NCBI RefSeq assembly: GCF_007678455.1
Contig: NZ_VEEP01000003.1
Span: 449,569-513,568, forward strand
Length of the DNA: 64,000 bases
DNA from: Cytobacillus oceanisediminis 2691
GTDB taxonomy: Bacteria > Bacillota > Bacilli > Bacillales > Cytobacillaceae
Direction of reading: 5' to 3'
This document shows, in pieces, positions 43,352 through 52,890 of the stretch. Within the stretch, counting starts at the first letter, position 1. Every line of letters starts with the position of its first letter. Position numbers and translations under genes: made by a program. Under the pieces are notes generated by a model. That model saw only the letters and a program-made list of their open reading frames with translations, did no database searches and was not told the DNA's origin.

Positions 43352-44026
43352 TTAAACCCACTTAACGATATCATCCAGTGGTCTTCTCGTTTTCGGCTTT
43401 GGCTCATTCACACGATAACCAAACGCACACATAACGGAAATGCCAAAGTGACCATCTTCAAGCAACCCTTCTTGTTCCAGCAGCTTGTTCATTTTTTCAA
43501 AATTAAAACCTTCAATTGGACAGGAATCAATGCCAATTTGCGCCGAAGCTGTCATCATATTGGCCAGGGCAATATAAGTTTGCCTGCATGCCCAATCAAA
43601 AAGCGGACGATCACCATCAAGCAATTTAAAATCAGACTTTTGGAATTCCTCGATTCGCTTCAGGTAATTGGCCATGAATTCATCAGGCATCTTTTTCTTA
43701 TTTCTGAAATGATCCTGCAGGTATTCTGAGTCATATTTTGTATCAACTTTCGTCCTCGCAAGGATAATCACAAAATGGCTTGCCTCCGGAAGCTTGCCAA
43801 ACGCTCCCCAAGCGGTATTTTTAACTTTCTCGCGCAACTCCTCACTCTGGACAACAAGAAATCGCCATGGCTCAAATCCAAAAGAACTTGGGGATAATTG
43901 TCCAGTCTCGAGGATAAACCGGAAGTCTTCCTCTGGAATCTTTTTGGCTGGATCAAATTGCTTTGTGGCATGCCTGAAATTGAAAGCGTCGAGAATCTCC
44001 TGCTTCAAAGCCTCTTTGTCTTGCAT
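43352..44026 (-). CDS. nitroreductase family NAD(P)H oxidoreductase
   Basis: 224 residues, FMN-dependent nitroreductase fold: FNFRHATKQFDPAKKI at the N-terminus, GQLSPSSFGFEPWRFLVVQ, and QIGIDSCPIEGF toward the C-terminus, resembling YdgI/YodC/NfsB types. It probably reduces nitro compounds or quinones in vitro; natural substrate unknown. The ATG at 44026 follows AAGGAGAG; the longer frame from 44068 is not supported. Confidence 0.85.
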   Translation of the reverse strand: MQDKEALKQEILDAFNFRHATKQFDPAKKIPEEDFRFILETGQLSPSSFGFEPWRFLVVQSEELREKVKNTAWGAFGKLPEASHFVIILARTKVDTKYDSEYLQDHFRNKKKMPDEFMANYLKRIEEFQKSDFKLLDGDRPLFDWACRQTYIALANMMTASAQIGIDSCPIEGFNFEKMNKLLEQEGLLEDGHFGISVMCAFGYRVNEPKPKTRRPLDDIVKWV

Positions 44027-44085
44027 ATGTATCTCTCCTTCCAAGTTTTGTTTTTTTAAACTTATCATATTTCTTTATAAATTTC

Positions 44086-45123
44086 CTACAAAAAAGGATA
44101 CGCCTCAATTACTCTCCCTTTTCTCCCTTTGGTGGATTCAGCCTGCGAGAGTGAGTTCAGAATGGCTTCCTCGGTTGCTTCAGCTGCAGCCGTGAAAAGC
44201 TCGTTCATCAACGGATGGTCATCCCTTATCTGGCTGCTTGTGCAAAGAAATTCTTCTGAATGATGCGTTGTGTTATTGGCAGTTGAAAAAGCAATCACAA
44301 TATCCCCGCTTCCATGGCTAAAATGACTCCCGGTCCGGCCAAGACCAATTCCGCATCTTTTTGCCAGCCGCAGCAGCTGGCGGTCACTTAACGGGGCATT
44401 GGTTGCCAGGATGATGATGATGGAGCCATCTGCCGTTTCGGATAATCCTGTTTTTATTTCCTCAATACCATACTTTACTGCCATGAACTCTTCTTTTTTA
44501 CCAAAATTACTGAGCACCAGGCAGCCAACCGTATAAGCACCGGTATGATCAGTCACCCTTGAAGCCGTTCCTATTCCGCCTTTATGACCGAAGCAAACCA
44601 TCCCTTTCCCTGCTCCAACGGCACCCTCTGCGGCAGGAGTCGTTGAAGCCTTCTTTATTGCTTGTATTGCATGGTGAGATTGTACCGGGAAAAGGCGGAT
44701 CGAGTTTAAATAGCTGTCATTACATTCACCCACCACAATATTAATCGTACCGGTCGTCTCGCCAATCTCTTCATTTTCAGCAAGCATGTATTCCAGAGTA
44801 CCCTGAGTGACTGCCGGTACCGCAAACGTATTCGTCAGCATTATGGGCGACTCGATTGTTCCAAGTTCATTTAGCTGGACAAGCCCCGTCGTTTTGCCAA
44901 AACCGTTAAGGACATAGCTGGCAGCCGTAACTTTCTCTCTGAACAAATTTCCGCCGTGCGGCAGAATCGCCGTCACACCGGTACAGGCATACTCCTCACC
45001 TTTATCATCCAGTGGTTCATCCAGTGTCACATGGCCCACCATTACTCCAGGAACATCGGTTATACAATTGTTGGCTGCAGGGGACATCCTGCCAATAACA
45101 ATGCCTCTGTCTCTTATTTTCAT
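44086..45123 (-). CDS. P1-family peptidase (DmpA-like aminopeptidase/D-esterase)
   Basis: 345 residues of the DmpA/BapA N-terminal nucleophile family: NNCITDVPGVMVGHVTL near the start, AGKGMVCFGHKGGIGTASR, and the Gly-Ser autocleavage point in DGSIIIILATNAPL (Gly233-Ser234). Self-cleavage yields alpha and beta chains with Ser as nucleophile. It may trim D- or beta-amino-acid peptides. The ATG at 45123 is preferred (AGGAG at 7 nt). Upstream lies the large 52-bp repeat array. Confidence 0.85.
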   Translation of the reverse strand: MKIRDRGIVIGRMSPAANNCITDVPGVMVGHVTLDEPLDDKGEEYACTGVTAILPHGGNLFREKVTAASYVLNGFGKTTGLVQLNELGTIESPIMLTNTFAVPAVTQGTLEYMLAENEEIGETTGTINIVVGECNDSYLNSIRLFPVQSHHAIQAIKKASTTPAAEGAVGAGKGMVCFGHKGGIGTASRVTDHTGAYTVGCLVLSNFGKKEEFMAVKYGIEEIKTGLSETADGSIIIILATNAPLSDRQLLRLAKRCGIGLGRTGSHFSHGSGDIVIAFSTANNTTHHSEEFLCTSSQIRDDHPLMNELFTAAAEATEEAILNSLSQAESTKGRKGRVIEAYPFL

Positions 45124-45172
45124 GTTCATTCTCCTAGATTCTATTTGTTGAAAACCAGTTGCGTCTTCTTCT

Positions 45173-45600
45173 GGTGGAAAGCGAGAATTGCTTCGGACAT
45201 TCTCCTGCTGGGTTTCTTGAAACCTGTCCGAACCCGGGGCTACTTCGGACTGCTTTTCGCTTTTCCTCCTGAAACCTGTCCGAACCCGAGGCTATTTCGG
45301 ACAGCTTTTCTCCTTCTTCCCCTAAACCTGTCCGAACCCGGGGCTGCTTCGGACAGCTTTTCTCCTTCTTCCTCTAAACCTGTCCGAACCCGGGGCTGCT
45401 TCGGACTGCTTTTCGCTTTTTCTCCTGAAACCTGTCCGAACCTGTAGCTACTTCGGACTGCTTTTCTTCTTCATCCACTAAACCTGTCCGAATCTGAAAC
45501 TACTTCGGACAGCTTTTCTCCTTCTTCCATTAAACCTGTCCGAACTCGCGGCCACTTCGGACAACTTTTCGCTTTTCCTCCCGAAACCTGTCCGAACTTA
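45173..45600. repeat. 52-bp tandem repeat array (array B)
   Basis: TGTCCGAA unit starts fall at 45225, 45277, 45329, 45381, 45433, 45485, 45537 and 45589, an exact 52-bp period, with a degenerate unit before the first (TTCGGACA at 45192-45199). Each unit has TGTCCGAA at bases 1-8 and TTCGGACA (or TTCGGACTG) at bases 20-27, forming an 8-bp stem, then about 25 nt of C/T-rich DNA such as GCTTTTCTCCTTCTTCC. No unique spacers. It fills the gap 45124-45610. Confidence 0.93.
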
Positions 45601-45612
45601 GCGACTTAAAGA

Positions 45613-45645
45613 AAGCCATCCAGGAATGGTCAAGGATGGCTTGAA
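45613..45645 (-). terminator. paaX terminator
   Basis: Stem AAGCCATCC / GGATGGCTT (45613-45621, 45634-45642), followed on the minus strand by TTCTTTAAG. Confidence 0.7.
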
Positions 45646-45648
45646 AAA

Positions 45649-46542
45649 CTACTCTAAGATATACGGGTGGTCCATGACATTGTAGTCAACGTCTTTATGC
45701 TTGATTTCATTGCCATCTTTAAAAACAGATTCAAAGAAGCGGGATGCTGGTTCTGCGAGTTCTTTATAGTATTCACTGAACAAAGCTGCTGCATGGCTGC
45801 CGAGCCATTTTTCCGGCAGAAGTTCTTCAGGTAGTCCTGGATCAAAGAAGAGGAATTTCCGGTATTCATGGACCAGCTTGGTCCGTTCAACGAAGCATTC
45901 AGCGTCGGTCATGCTGCCTTTTTGAATCTTGTTTTTATCGATGATGTATTTTTGGCTGTATTCACTGATGAATTCCTGGTACTTTGCGTTTATTTCAACA
46001 AGGTCCCAGCTCTTTTCCACCAGTCGCTGGTTTTCATGGGGTCCTTTATACTCGGCAACGAAGAAATCAACATATTGTTCTATTTCGTATTTCTCAATTA
46101 AGTCCTTGACCTGTCTTTCAAGATTGTTTGCCGAGATCCAGAAGCTGTTCGACATCGAACCAAAGCCGCTCCAGATCAGTTCCTTGCGCAGCTCGTCCCG
46201 GACGTTGCGGATTTCCTCGGGAATCGTATACATAAGGATTCTCCATTTGCCGTCCCATTCTTCTGGCTTCAATTTGAAAATACGCTTACCTGCTTCATCG
46301 ATTCTTTTCTGGCCGCGCGGTGTCAGCGAGTAATAACTTTTGTTCCCGATTTTCTCAGCCTGCACCCACCCCTGCTTATTCATGCGGGAAATTGCAGCCC
46401 TCACCGACTGGTCATTGTGTCCAAATTCATTTAGCAACCTTATCAAACTGCCGATCCAAATCTTGCTGCCATAGTGGGAAATATAGTCTCCATACAGGGT
46501 GAAAATCATTGATCGTGTATTCAAATTTTCTGTCATCCTCAT
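45649..46542 (-). CDS. paaX: phenylacetate regulator PaaX
   Basis: 297 residues of the PaaX family: an N-terminal winged helix (SMIFTLYGDYISHYGSKIWI and DQSVRAAISRMNKQGWV, about 11-60), a central domain (WDGKWRILMYTIPEE) and a C-terminal PaaX domain (HEYRKFLFFDPGLPEELLP). PaaX represses paa genes and is released by phenylacetyl-CoA. It is the last gene of the paa cluster on this strand and has CGTTATA repeats just upstream, suggesting autoregulation. Confidence 0.92.
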   Translation of the reverse strand: MRMTENLNTRSMIFTLYGDYISHYGSKIWIGSLIRLLNEFGHNDQSVRAAISRMNKQGWVQAEKIGNKSYYSLTPRGQKRIDEAGKRIFKLKPEEWDGKWRILMYTIPEEIRNVRDELRKELIWSGFGSMSNSFWISANNLERQVKDLIEKYEIEQYVDFFVAEYKGPHENQRLVEKSWDLVEINAKYQEFISEYSQKYIIDKNKIQKGSMTDAECFVERTKLVHEYRKFLFFDPGLPEELLPEKWLGSHAAALFSEYYKELAEPASRFFESVFKDGNEIKHKDVDYNVMDHPYILE

Positions 46543-46556
46543 TCATTTTTAATAGT

Positions 46557-46577
46557 CGTTATAAAACCGTTATAAAA
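46557..46577 (-). promoter_or_regulatory. direct repeats upstream of paaX
   Basis: CGTTATAAAA occurs twice (46557-46566 and 46568-46577), an 11-bp step. The half-site CGTTATA is half of the ATATAACGTTATAT palindrome found before paaK and the importer. Confidence 0.55.
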
Positions 46578-46624
46578 CATTTTACAGTATAATCACTATT
46601 TTGCAAAAATAATGCGCTTAAATG

Positions 46625-46656
46625 TGAAAAAACCACAGGGATTTCTCCCTATGGGT
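46625..46656 (-). terminator. terminator of the enoyl-CoA hydratase gene
   Basis: On the minus strand CCATAGGGA-GAAA-TCCCTGTGG is followed by TTTTTTCAC. Confidence 0.82.
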
Positions 46657-47432
46657 TATTGCGCAGTGAAAACTGGCTTTCGTTTTTCACTGAATGCGTT
46701 CAATGCTTCTACACGGTCTTTTGTCGGTATTGTTACCTCATACGCCTTCGATTCGATGGCGAGACCCGTCTGCAGGTCAGTACTGCTTCCATGCTGGATC
46801 GCATACTTCGCTTGCCTTACCGCAATTGGTGCGTTCTGCAGAATTTCCTCGGCTAATTCCTTGCAGGCAATCATGACTTCCTCTTTAGAGGTAACGGCAG
46901 TAAGAATTCCCAGCTCATAAGCGGTCTCAGCTGAGATTTTCCTTGCTGTTAAAATCAATTCCTTCGCCTTCATCTCTCCAATCAGCCTTGACAGACGCTG
47001 TGTACCGCCTGCACCTGGAATGATCCCCCAGCTCACCTCTGTCATTCCCATTAAGGCGCTATCTGCGGCAATTTTAAAATCACAGGCGAGCATCAATTCG
47101 AATCCTCCGCCAAATGCAAATCCGTTAACAGCGGCAATCGTTGGCTGGGGCAGCTCTGCAACAGCGCTGAAGACATCACGGATTTTTTTCACATTGCGGC
47201 GCACTTCTTCCTCGGTCAGATGCTTTCTTTCCTTTAAATCCGCCCCGGCACTGAATGCTTTCTCTCCAGCGCCTGTAAAAATGACCACTCTTACATCCGA
47301 ATCCGTATGGAGTCTGTCAATCAGGTCCCCAAGCTCCACCAACGTTTCATAATTGAAGCAATTCAATGAATCCGGGCGGTCGATCGTGACATATGCGATG
47401 TGCTTTTCTTTCTGGAATTTGATGTTGTTCAT
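46656..47432 (-). CDS. enoyl-CoA hydratase/isomerase family protein
   Basis: 258 residues of the crotonase fold: [16 protein letters not shown], the oxyanion-hole segments [12 protein letters not shown] and [19 protein letters not shown], and [12 protein letters not shown] with the catalytic Glu region (EVSWG). Probably hydrates an unsaturated CoA ester in the lower phenylacetate pathway. Its start codon abuts the thiolase stop with no gap, so the two are translated together. Confidence 0.9.
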   Translation of the reverse strand: MNNIKFQKEKHIAYVTIDRPDSLNCFNYETLVELGDLIDRLHTDSDVRVVIFTGAGEKAFSAGADLKERKHLTEEEVRRNVKKIRDVFSAVAELPQPTIAAVNGFAFGGGFELMLACDFKIAADSALMGMTEVSWGIIPGAGGTQRLSRLIGEMKAKELILTARKISAETAYELGILTAVTSKEEVMIACKELAEEILQNAPIAVRQAKYAIQHGSSTDLQTGLAIESKAYEVTIPTKDRVEALNAFSEKRKPVFTAQ

Positions 47433-48641
47433 TTATTTCTCTCCTATATTCTCGATAATTGTCGCGATTCCCTGGCCAACGCCAACACACATCGTCGCAA
47501 GTCCGTACTTGGAATCCCGTTTTTTCATTTCATATAAAAGGGTCGTTAAAATTCGGGCACCGCTTGCCCCAAGCGGATGGCCAAACGCAATTGCTCCGCC
47601 GTTGACATTGACCTTAGACTGGTCCAACCCCAGCTCTTGGATGCAGCCGAGGGATTGGGCAGCGAATGCTTCGTTCAGTTCGATCAGATCCATTTCGTCA
47701 ACAGACAATTTCGCACGCTTTAATGCTTTCTGGACAGCATAGACCGGCCCCATTCCCATGATCGAAGGCTCAAGGCCTGCAGTTGCGGACACAACATATT
47801 TGGCCAGCGGCTTCAGCCCCAGCTCTTCCGCCTTCTCACGGCTCATTAGCAGCAGTGCAGACGCGCCATCATTCACTCCAGATGCATTCCCCGCTGTAAC
47901 AGTACCATCCTTGAACAATGGCTTCAGCTTGGACAGTTTCTCGATTGTCGTGCCTGGTCTCGGATGTTCGTCTGTGTCAATTACCGTTTTATTGCCTTTT
48001 TTATCTTCATACACAACAGGAACAATTTCATTTTCAAACTTCCCTGCCTCCATCGCTTTTTGGGCGCGAAGCTGGCTTTCTGCTGCAAATTCGTCCTGGG
48101 CTTCACGTGAGATGCTATATTTTTTAGCAACATTTTCTGCAGTCTCCGGCATGCTGTCAGTTCCGTACATCTCCTTTAGCTTGCTGTTGATGAAACGCCA
48201 GCCAATCGTTGTATCAAACATCTCCATATTGCCGCGCGGAAACTCTTTTTCAGGCTTTGCCATCACAAGCGGGGCCCTGGTCATGCTTTCCGTTCCCCCG
48301 GCAATGAAGATATCGCCTTCTCCGGCCAGGATCGCCCTTGCTGCATAGTTGACCGCATCCAGTCCTGAACCGCATAAACGGTTGATCGTTGTCCCGGCAA
48401 CCTCCACCGGCAGACCGGCCAACAGACCTGACATCCTCGCGATATTCCGGTTATCCTCACCAGCCTGGTTGGCATTGCCCAATACAACTTCTTCGATTCC
48501 AGCGGCAGGCACGGCTGGATTACGCTCAACCAATGCCTTGATGACAATCGCACCTAAATCATCAGGGCGGATATGACGGAGACTGCCGTTGTATCTTCCA
48601 ATCGGAGTCCTGACTGCATCTACAATCACAACTTCTCTCAT
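47433..48641 (-). CDS. acetyl-CoA acyltransferase (thiolase, PaaJ-like)
   Basis: 402 residues with the thiolase catalytic set: Cys in [13 protein letters not shown] (about 90), His in [17 protein letters not shown] and Cys in [10 protein letters not shown] near the end. In the paa context it should cleave 3-oxo-5,6-dehydrosuberyl-CoA and 3-oxoadipyl-CoA to release acetyl-CoA (PaaJ role). GAGGAGG precedes the ATG. Between paaH and the enoyl-CoA hydratase gene. Confidence 0.92.
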   Translation of the reverse strand: MREVVIVDAVRTPIGRYNGSLRHIRPDDLGAIVIKALVERNPAVPAAGIEEVVLGNANQAGEDNRNIARMSGLLAGLPVEVAGTTINRLCGSGLDAVNYAARAILAGEGDIFIAGGTESMTRAPLVMAKPEKEFPRGNMEMFDTTIGWRFINSKLKEMYGTDSMPETAENVAKKYSISREAQDEFAAESQLRAQKAMEAGKFENEIVPVVYEDKKGNKTVIDTDEHPRPGTTIEKLSKLKPLFKDGTVTAGNASGVNDGASALLLMSREKAEELGLKPLAKYVVSATAGLEPSIMGMGPVYAVQKALKRAKLSVDEMDLIELNEAFAAQSLGCIQELGLDQSKVNVNGGAIAFGHPLGASGARILTTLLYEMKKRDSKYGLATMCVGVGQGIATIIENIGEK

Positions 48642-48653
48642 CCTGATCCTCCT

Positions 48654-49517
48654 CTATTTTGTCGTCACTGATTCTCGGTAGTCATATACACCTCGCCCAG
48701 TCTTCCTGCCTAGACGGCCTGCTTTGACATATTGCTCAAGCAGTGGTGCTGGACGGTATTTTTCACCGAGTTTCTCATGAAGGTATTTTAAATTATTCAG
48801 GCGTGTATCCAGACCTACAAGATCGCCCAATTCAAATGGTCCCATTGGATAATTCAGTCCTAGCTTGATCGCCTTATCGATATCCTCTGGCGTGCCCAAT
48901 CCTTCCTGCAGCATATAAAATGCTTCGTTCCCGACGAGCGCGCTGATTCGGCTAGTCACGAAACCGGGGAATTCATTGACAATAACCGTTTCCTTGCCCA
49001 TTTGGATGGCGGCCTGCTGGATTGCCTCTGCTGTCTCATCGCTCGTTTCCAGACCGCGGATGATTTCAACTAGTGGCATTTTATGGACCGGGTTAAAGAA
49101 ATGCATCGCAATGACCTTCTCAGGACGCTTCGTAAAAGAGGCGATTTCCGTAGGGCTCATTGTCGATGTGTTGGATGCAAACAGACACTCTGACGGTGCA
49201 TGCTGGTCAATTACTTCAAAAATCGTCTTTTTAATATCGATTTTTTCCGGGACAGCTTCGATTATTAGATCTGCATCCTTCACGTTCTCAGCGAGAAAGT
49301 TGGAATAAGATAATCTGGATTTTGCAGATTCTGCATCGTCTGAGCTGATTTTACCGCGGGAAATCCCCTTTTCAAAGATGCTGTTGATTTCCTGTTCAGC
49401 CTTGTACAGTTGTTTTTCATCAACATCGATCAATACTGTTTCAAATCCGCCCAGGCAGCTGACGTAGGCTATGCCTCGGCCCATTACACCTGAACCGATT
49501 ATGACGAGTTTTCTCAT
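48654..49517 (-). CDS. paaH: 3-hydroxyacyl-CoA dehydrogenase (PaaH-like)
   Basis: 287 residues: NAD-binding GSGVMGRGIAYVSCLGG at the start, EAVPEKIDIKK, the catalytic His in MHFFNPVHKMPLVEII, and a C-terminal NYPMGPFELGDLVGLD. It oxidises 3-hydroxyadipyl-CoA in phenylacetate degradation. AAGGAGG before the ATG. A terminator about 220 bp upstream separates it from the paaK-ALDH unit, so it may have its own promoter or depend on read-through. Confidence 0.9.
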   Translation of the reverse strand: MRKLVIIGSGVMGRGIAYVSCLGGFETVLIDVDEKQLYKAEQEINSIFEKGISRGKISSDDAESAKSRLSYSNFLAENVKDADLIIEAVPEKIDIKKTIFEVIDQHAPSECLFASNTSTMSPTEIASFTKRPEKVIAMHFFNPVHKMPLVEIIRGLETSDETAEAIQQAAIQMGKETVIVNEFPGFVTSRISALVGNEAFYMLQEGLGTPEDIDKAIKLGLNYPMGPFELGDLVGLDTRLNNLKYLHEKLGEKYRPAPLLEQYVKAGRLGRKTGRGVYDYRESVTTK

Positions 49518-49729
49518 TATATATCCTCCTTAATAAAGGCTGTTTTCGTTAGAAAGTTGTTAAAATCCTAAAGCCTATTTTAACGCGACCATTGCCAATT
49601 TATATGTCGGTACCAAGTCTGCAAGCTCTTTTCTCATAATCAGCTTTAATTTCTGAAGAAAGTTTGGTCATTTCAACCTTATTTTGCAAGCAATAGCAAC
49701 AAAGTTTGAAAAAAGAGCCTTTATAAAAA

Positions 49730-49768
49730 ACTGAAAGGCGAGCACCCGAATCGAGGAGTGCTCGCCTC
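49730..49768 (-). terminator. terminator after the ALDH gene
   Basis: Stem AGGCGAGCAC / GTGCTCGCCT (49736-49745, 49758-49767) followed on the minus strand by TTCAGTTTTTTAT. It divides the paa cluster into two parts. Confidence 0.85.
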
Positions 49769-49773
49769 ATTTT

Positions 49774-51291
49774 TTATACGTTGAACGGGTTTAGCGGTCG
49801 GCTGCCGTAATAAGAGACGATACTCTTTGTTTCTGTATATAAATCCAGTGTTTCGATGCTGAGTTCGCGGCCGAAACCAGATTGCTTGTATCCTCCGAAT
49901 GGCGTGCCAGGGAATGCGGAGAATGGGCAGTTAATCATCACGATACCTGCCTGGATTTGCTTGGAAACCCTTGTCGCTCTGCCGTAATCCTTCGTCCAGA
50001 TTGCAGAACCAAGGCCATATTCACTGTCGTTAGCCAATTTGACAGCTTCTTTTTCATCCTTGAACTTCATCACGACTACAACTGGTCCGAAGATTTCCTC
50101 TTTAACAGCTTTCATGCTGTGGTTTGTTTCTACAATGATCGTAGGTTCATACCAGTAGCCATTTTCATAGCCTTCCAGATTGGCAGCCTTTCCTCCAGCC
50201 AAAACTTCAGCACCATCTTCAACTGCTGATTTCACATATCCATCGATTACATTCAACTGGTCTTCACTGATTACAGCTCCGACATGTGTTTCTTTATCGA
50301 AAGGATTGCCAAGCTTAAGCTGTTTGGTTTTCGCTACGAATTTCTCGATGAATTCATCGTATACGTCTTCATGGACATATAAACGTGAACGGGCTTCACA
50401 TGATTGGCCAGTATTATAGAAGATTCCGAACAATGAACCGTCTACTGCAGCATCAATGTCAGCATCGTTGAAAACAATGCTTGGTGATTTTCCGCCAAGT
50501 TCAAGTGTTACGCGCTTAAGAGTCTGTGAGGCTCTAGCCATGATATCCTTGCCGATTGGCGTTGAGCCTGTGAATGCAACTTTGTCGACTTTATCGTGTT
50601 CGACAAGATAGTTTCCGACGACAGAGCCGGAACCTGGAATAACGTTCACTACTCCTTCCGGAACACCGGCTTCGATGCAGATTTCACCAAGAACGATTGC
50701 TGTCAACGGTGTCAGGGAAGCTGGCTTAATAATAACCGAGCAACCGACAGCAATAGCCGGAGCAACTTTCCATGCCGCCATCATCAATGGATAATTCCAA
50801 GGAATGATTTGGGCACAAACGCCAACCGGCTCTTTTTCGGTGATATTCTGGAATGCACCAGGCATGCTATTGACGGCACCGCGGTGGCTGACGATCGCAC
50901 CTGCGTAAAACTCGAAATCTTCAATAGCCTGCATCACCTGTCCCTGTGCTGCAGCAAGAGATTTACCAGTATCTAGAATCTCTAATTCTACTAATTCATT
51001 AAAACGAGAGCGCATGATGGATGCGATTTTATTTAGTGTCCTGGAACGCTTATTGACAGGGAAATGGCGCCATTTTCCGAAATCGAACGCATTTCTTGCT
51101 GCCTGGACGGCAAGCTCTGCATCTTCTTTAGAAGCTTTGGCAACGGTGGCGATTTCTTCGCCAGTAGCAGGATTATACACTTTATATGTTTCTCCATTCG
51201 CACTGTCCTGACGGCCTCCATTGATAATCAGCTGATATGTCTCGCGTTTTACCGCCATTGGTTCGAATTTTTGTTCTTTTACTGTTGTCAC
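49774..51291 (-). CDS. aldehyde dehydrogenase
   Basis: About 505 residues of the ALDH superfamily: IIPWNYPLMMAAWKVAPA, the Glu in LELGGKSP, the catalytic Cys in FYNTGQSCEARSR (about 300), and EIFGPVVVVMKF. In the paa operon it is either a phenylacetaldehyde dehydrogenase or the separate dehydrogenase for the ring-cleavage semialdehyde that PaaZ handles elsewhere; no PaaZ fusion is present here. The GTG at 51291 has AGGAG at 9 nt; the ATG at 51300 touches that site. Confidence 0.9.
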   Translation of the reverse strand: MTTVKEQKFEPMAVKRETYQLIINGGRQDSANGETYKVYNPATGEEIATVAKASKEDAELAVQAARNAFDFGKWRHFPVNKRSRTLNKIASIMRSRFNELVELEILDTGKSLAAAQGQVMQAIEDFEFYAGAIVSHRGAVNSMPGAFQNITEKEPVGVCAQIIPWNYPLMMAAWKVAPAIAVGCSVIIKPASLTPLTAIVLGEICIEAGVPEGVVNVIPGSGSVVGNYLVEHDKVDKVAFTGSTPIGKDIMARASQTLKRVTLELGGKSPSIVFNDADIDAAVDGSLFGIFYNTGQSCEARSRLYVHEDVYDEFIEKFVAKTKQLKLGNPFDKETHVGAVISEDQLNVIDGYVKSAVEDGAEVLAGGKAANLEGYENGYWYEPTIIVETNHSMKAVKEEIFGPVVVVMKFKDEKEAVKLANDSEYGLGSAIWTKDYGRATRVSKQIQAGIVMINCPFSAFPGTPFGGYKQSGFGRELSIETLDLYTETKSIVSYYGSRPLNPFNV

Positions 51292-51322
51292 GCGTAACAT
51301 CTCCTTTTAGTAGATTGATGGT

Positions 51323-52096
51323 TTATTCACCTTTGAAAACGGGTTTTCTTTTTTCCATGAACGCCTGGACGCCTTCCTTATGGTCAGCTGTCTGTCCGGC
51401 AATCCGCTGGCTCTGGGCATCCCTTTCAAGATAGTCTTCAAAGTTCGAATGCCAGCTGGCTTTCAGATTTCTTTTGATCAGACCGATTGCCTTGGTTGGC
51501 ATTTGGGCAAGCCTTTCTGCAAATGCAGCAACATTTTCGTCCCAGTTATCCATAGGATATACTTCTGTCACCAGACCAAATTCCTTGGCCTTTTCAGCAG
51601 GAACCTTTTCACCAAAGACAGTAAGCTCCATTGCTTTTGCATGGCCGATCAGACGCGGCAGGTAATATAGGTTTCCTGCATCCGGGACAAGTCCCACATG
51701 GATAAAGGCTTCTACAAAACTGGCTTTTTCTGATGCCACCCTGAAATCACAGGCGAGCGCAAGGCTCATGCCAGCACCTGCTGCGACACCATTAACAGCT
51801 GCAATCACCGGCTTTTCACAGCGATCTAGTTCAAGGAGCATCGGATTGTATCTATTCCGAAGGACCTCTCCATGGTCCATTTCTTCGGAAACTCCTCCCA
51901 GGTCCTCACCTGAACAAAATGCCCGGCCGGCACCTGTGATTACCAGTGCTCTTACCTCTTTATCGCGGGAAGCAGATTTGATTGCTGTCTGGATTTCCTT
52001 ATTCAGCTGCTCGGTGAAGGCATTCAATTTATCAGGACGGTTCAGGGTGATGTAGGCAACCTTGTTCCGCACTTCATACAAAACAGTTTCAAACAC
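51323..52096 (-). CDS. paaG: ring-epoxide isomerase PaaG
   Basis: 257 residues, crotonase fold: TLNRPDKLNAFTEQLNKEI, GRAFCSGEDLGGVSEEMDHG, AVNGVAAGAGMSLALACD and the PaaG-like VEAFIHVGLVPDAGNLYYLP, where Asp stands at the position used by isomerases. It rearranges ring-1,2-epoxyphenylacetyl-CoA to the oxepin. GTG start with GGGGG 9 nt upstream. In the operon between paaF and the ALDH gene. Confidence 0.88.
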   Translation of the reverse strand: MFETVLYEVRNKVAYITLNRPDKLNAFTEQLNKEIQTAIKSASRDKEVRALVITGAGRAFCSGEDLGGVSEEMDHGEVLRNRYNPMLLELDRCEKPVIAAVNGVAAGAGMSLALACDFRVASEKASFVEAFIHVGLVPDAGNLYYLPRLIGHAKAMELTVFGEKVPAEKAKEFGLVTEVYPMDNWDENVAAFAERLAQMPTKAIGLIKRNLKASWHSNFEDYLERDAQSQRIAGQTADHKEGVQAFMEKRKPVFKGE

Positions 52097-52110
52097 AGCT
52101 ATGTACCCCC

Positions 52111-52890
52111 TTATCTTCCCTTGAATTCCGGCTTCCGCTTTTCCTTAAAAGCCCTCATGCCTTCCTTCTGGTCTTTAGTGGCAAAAAGCATATAGAAATT
52201 CTTGCGCTCATATTGCATGCCTTCGTAAAGAGAATAATCCACTGCCTTTAAGACTGATTCCTTGATCAGCCTGACGGCGATTGGTGCCTGCTTTGCGATT
52301 GTTTGTGCAAATTTTAGCGCTTCCTCCATCAGTACTTCCTCTGCAAAGGTTGAATTGATGATCCCGTATTGCAGAGCTTCTTTTGCAGTAATCCGCTTGC
52401 CGCTAAGGATCCATTCCATCGCTTTCGTTTTGCCGACAAGCTTGGTCAGGCGTTGTGTTCCTCCTGCCCCCGGCATGACACCCAGGTTGACTTCAGGAAA
52501 TCCGAACTCTGCATTCTCTGCAGCAAACAGCATATCGCAGCAGAGTGCCAGTTCAAATGCACCGCCCAATGCGAATCCGTGGACAGCCCCGATGACTGGC
52601 TTCTTGATCCAGGCTAATCGATCCCAGTCCGTGAACTGATTCAATGTTTCCATGCTGATGGCATCAGCATCCATCATTTCGTCAATATCGGCACCCGCGG
52701 CGAATGCCCTCCCTTTTCCTGCGAGGAAAATGACCTTGATTTCCGGATCATTATCGTAAGCTTCCATCGCGGAAAGAACCTCTGAAACCATTTGCCTGTT
52801 CAGGGCATTTAGAACTTTTGGGCGGTTAAGCTCAATCAAGCCAACTTCCCCTTTGACAGACGTTTCAATCAGTTCATAGTTTTTATTCAT
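52111..52890 (-). CDS. paaF: enoyl-CoA hydratase PaaF
   Basis: 259 residues of the crotonase family: ELNRPKVLNALNRQMVSEVL, GRAFAAGADIDEMMDAD, AVHGFALGGAFELALCCDML, and [20 protein letters not shown] with both catalytic glutamates. It hydrates 2,3-dehydroadipyl-CoA in the lower pathway. Its ATG lies inside the end of the EthD gene (8-bp overlap). Confidence 0.88.
   Translation of the reverse strand: MNKNYELIETSVKGEVGLIELNRPKVLNALNRQMVSEVLSAMEAYDNDPEIKVIFLAGKGRAFAAGADIDEMMDADAISMETLNQFTDWDRLAWIKKPVIGAVHGFALGGAFELALCCDMLFAAENAEFGFPEVNLGVMPGAGGTQRLTKLVGKTKAMEWILSGKRITAKEALQYGIINSTFAEEVLMEEALKFAQTIAKQAPIAVRLIKESVLKAVDYSLYEGMQYERKNFYMLFATKDQKEGMRAFKEKRKPEFKGR

Noticed and set aside
44956-45447. 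Open frame on the plus strand across the 52-bp array
   Set aside because: It lies opposite the P1 peptidase start and then across repeats; openness is a by-product of the repeated sequence.
45173-45600. CRISPR array
   Set aside because: The units are contiguous 52-bp repeats with no unique spacers between fixed repeats, and no cas genes are present.
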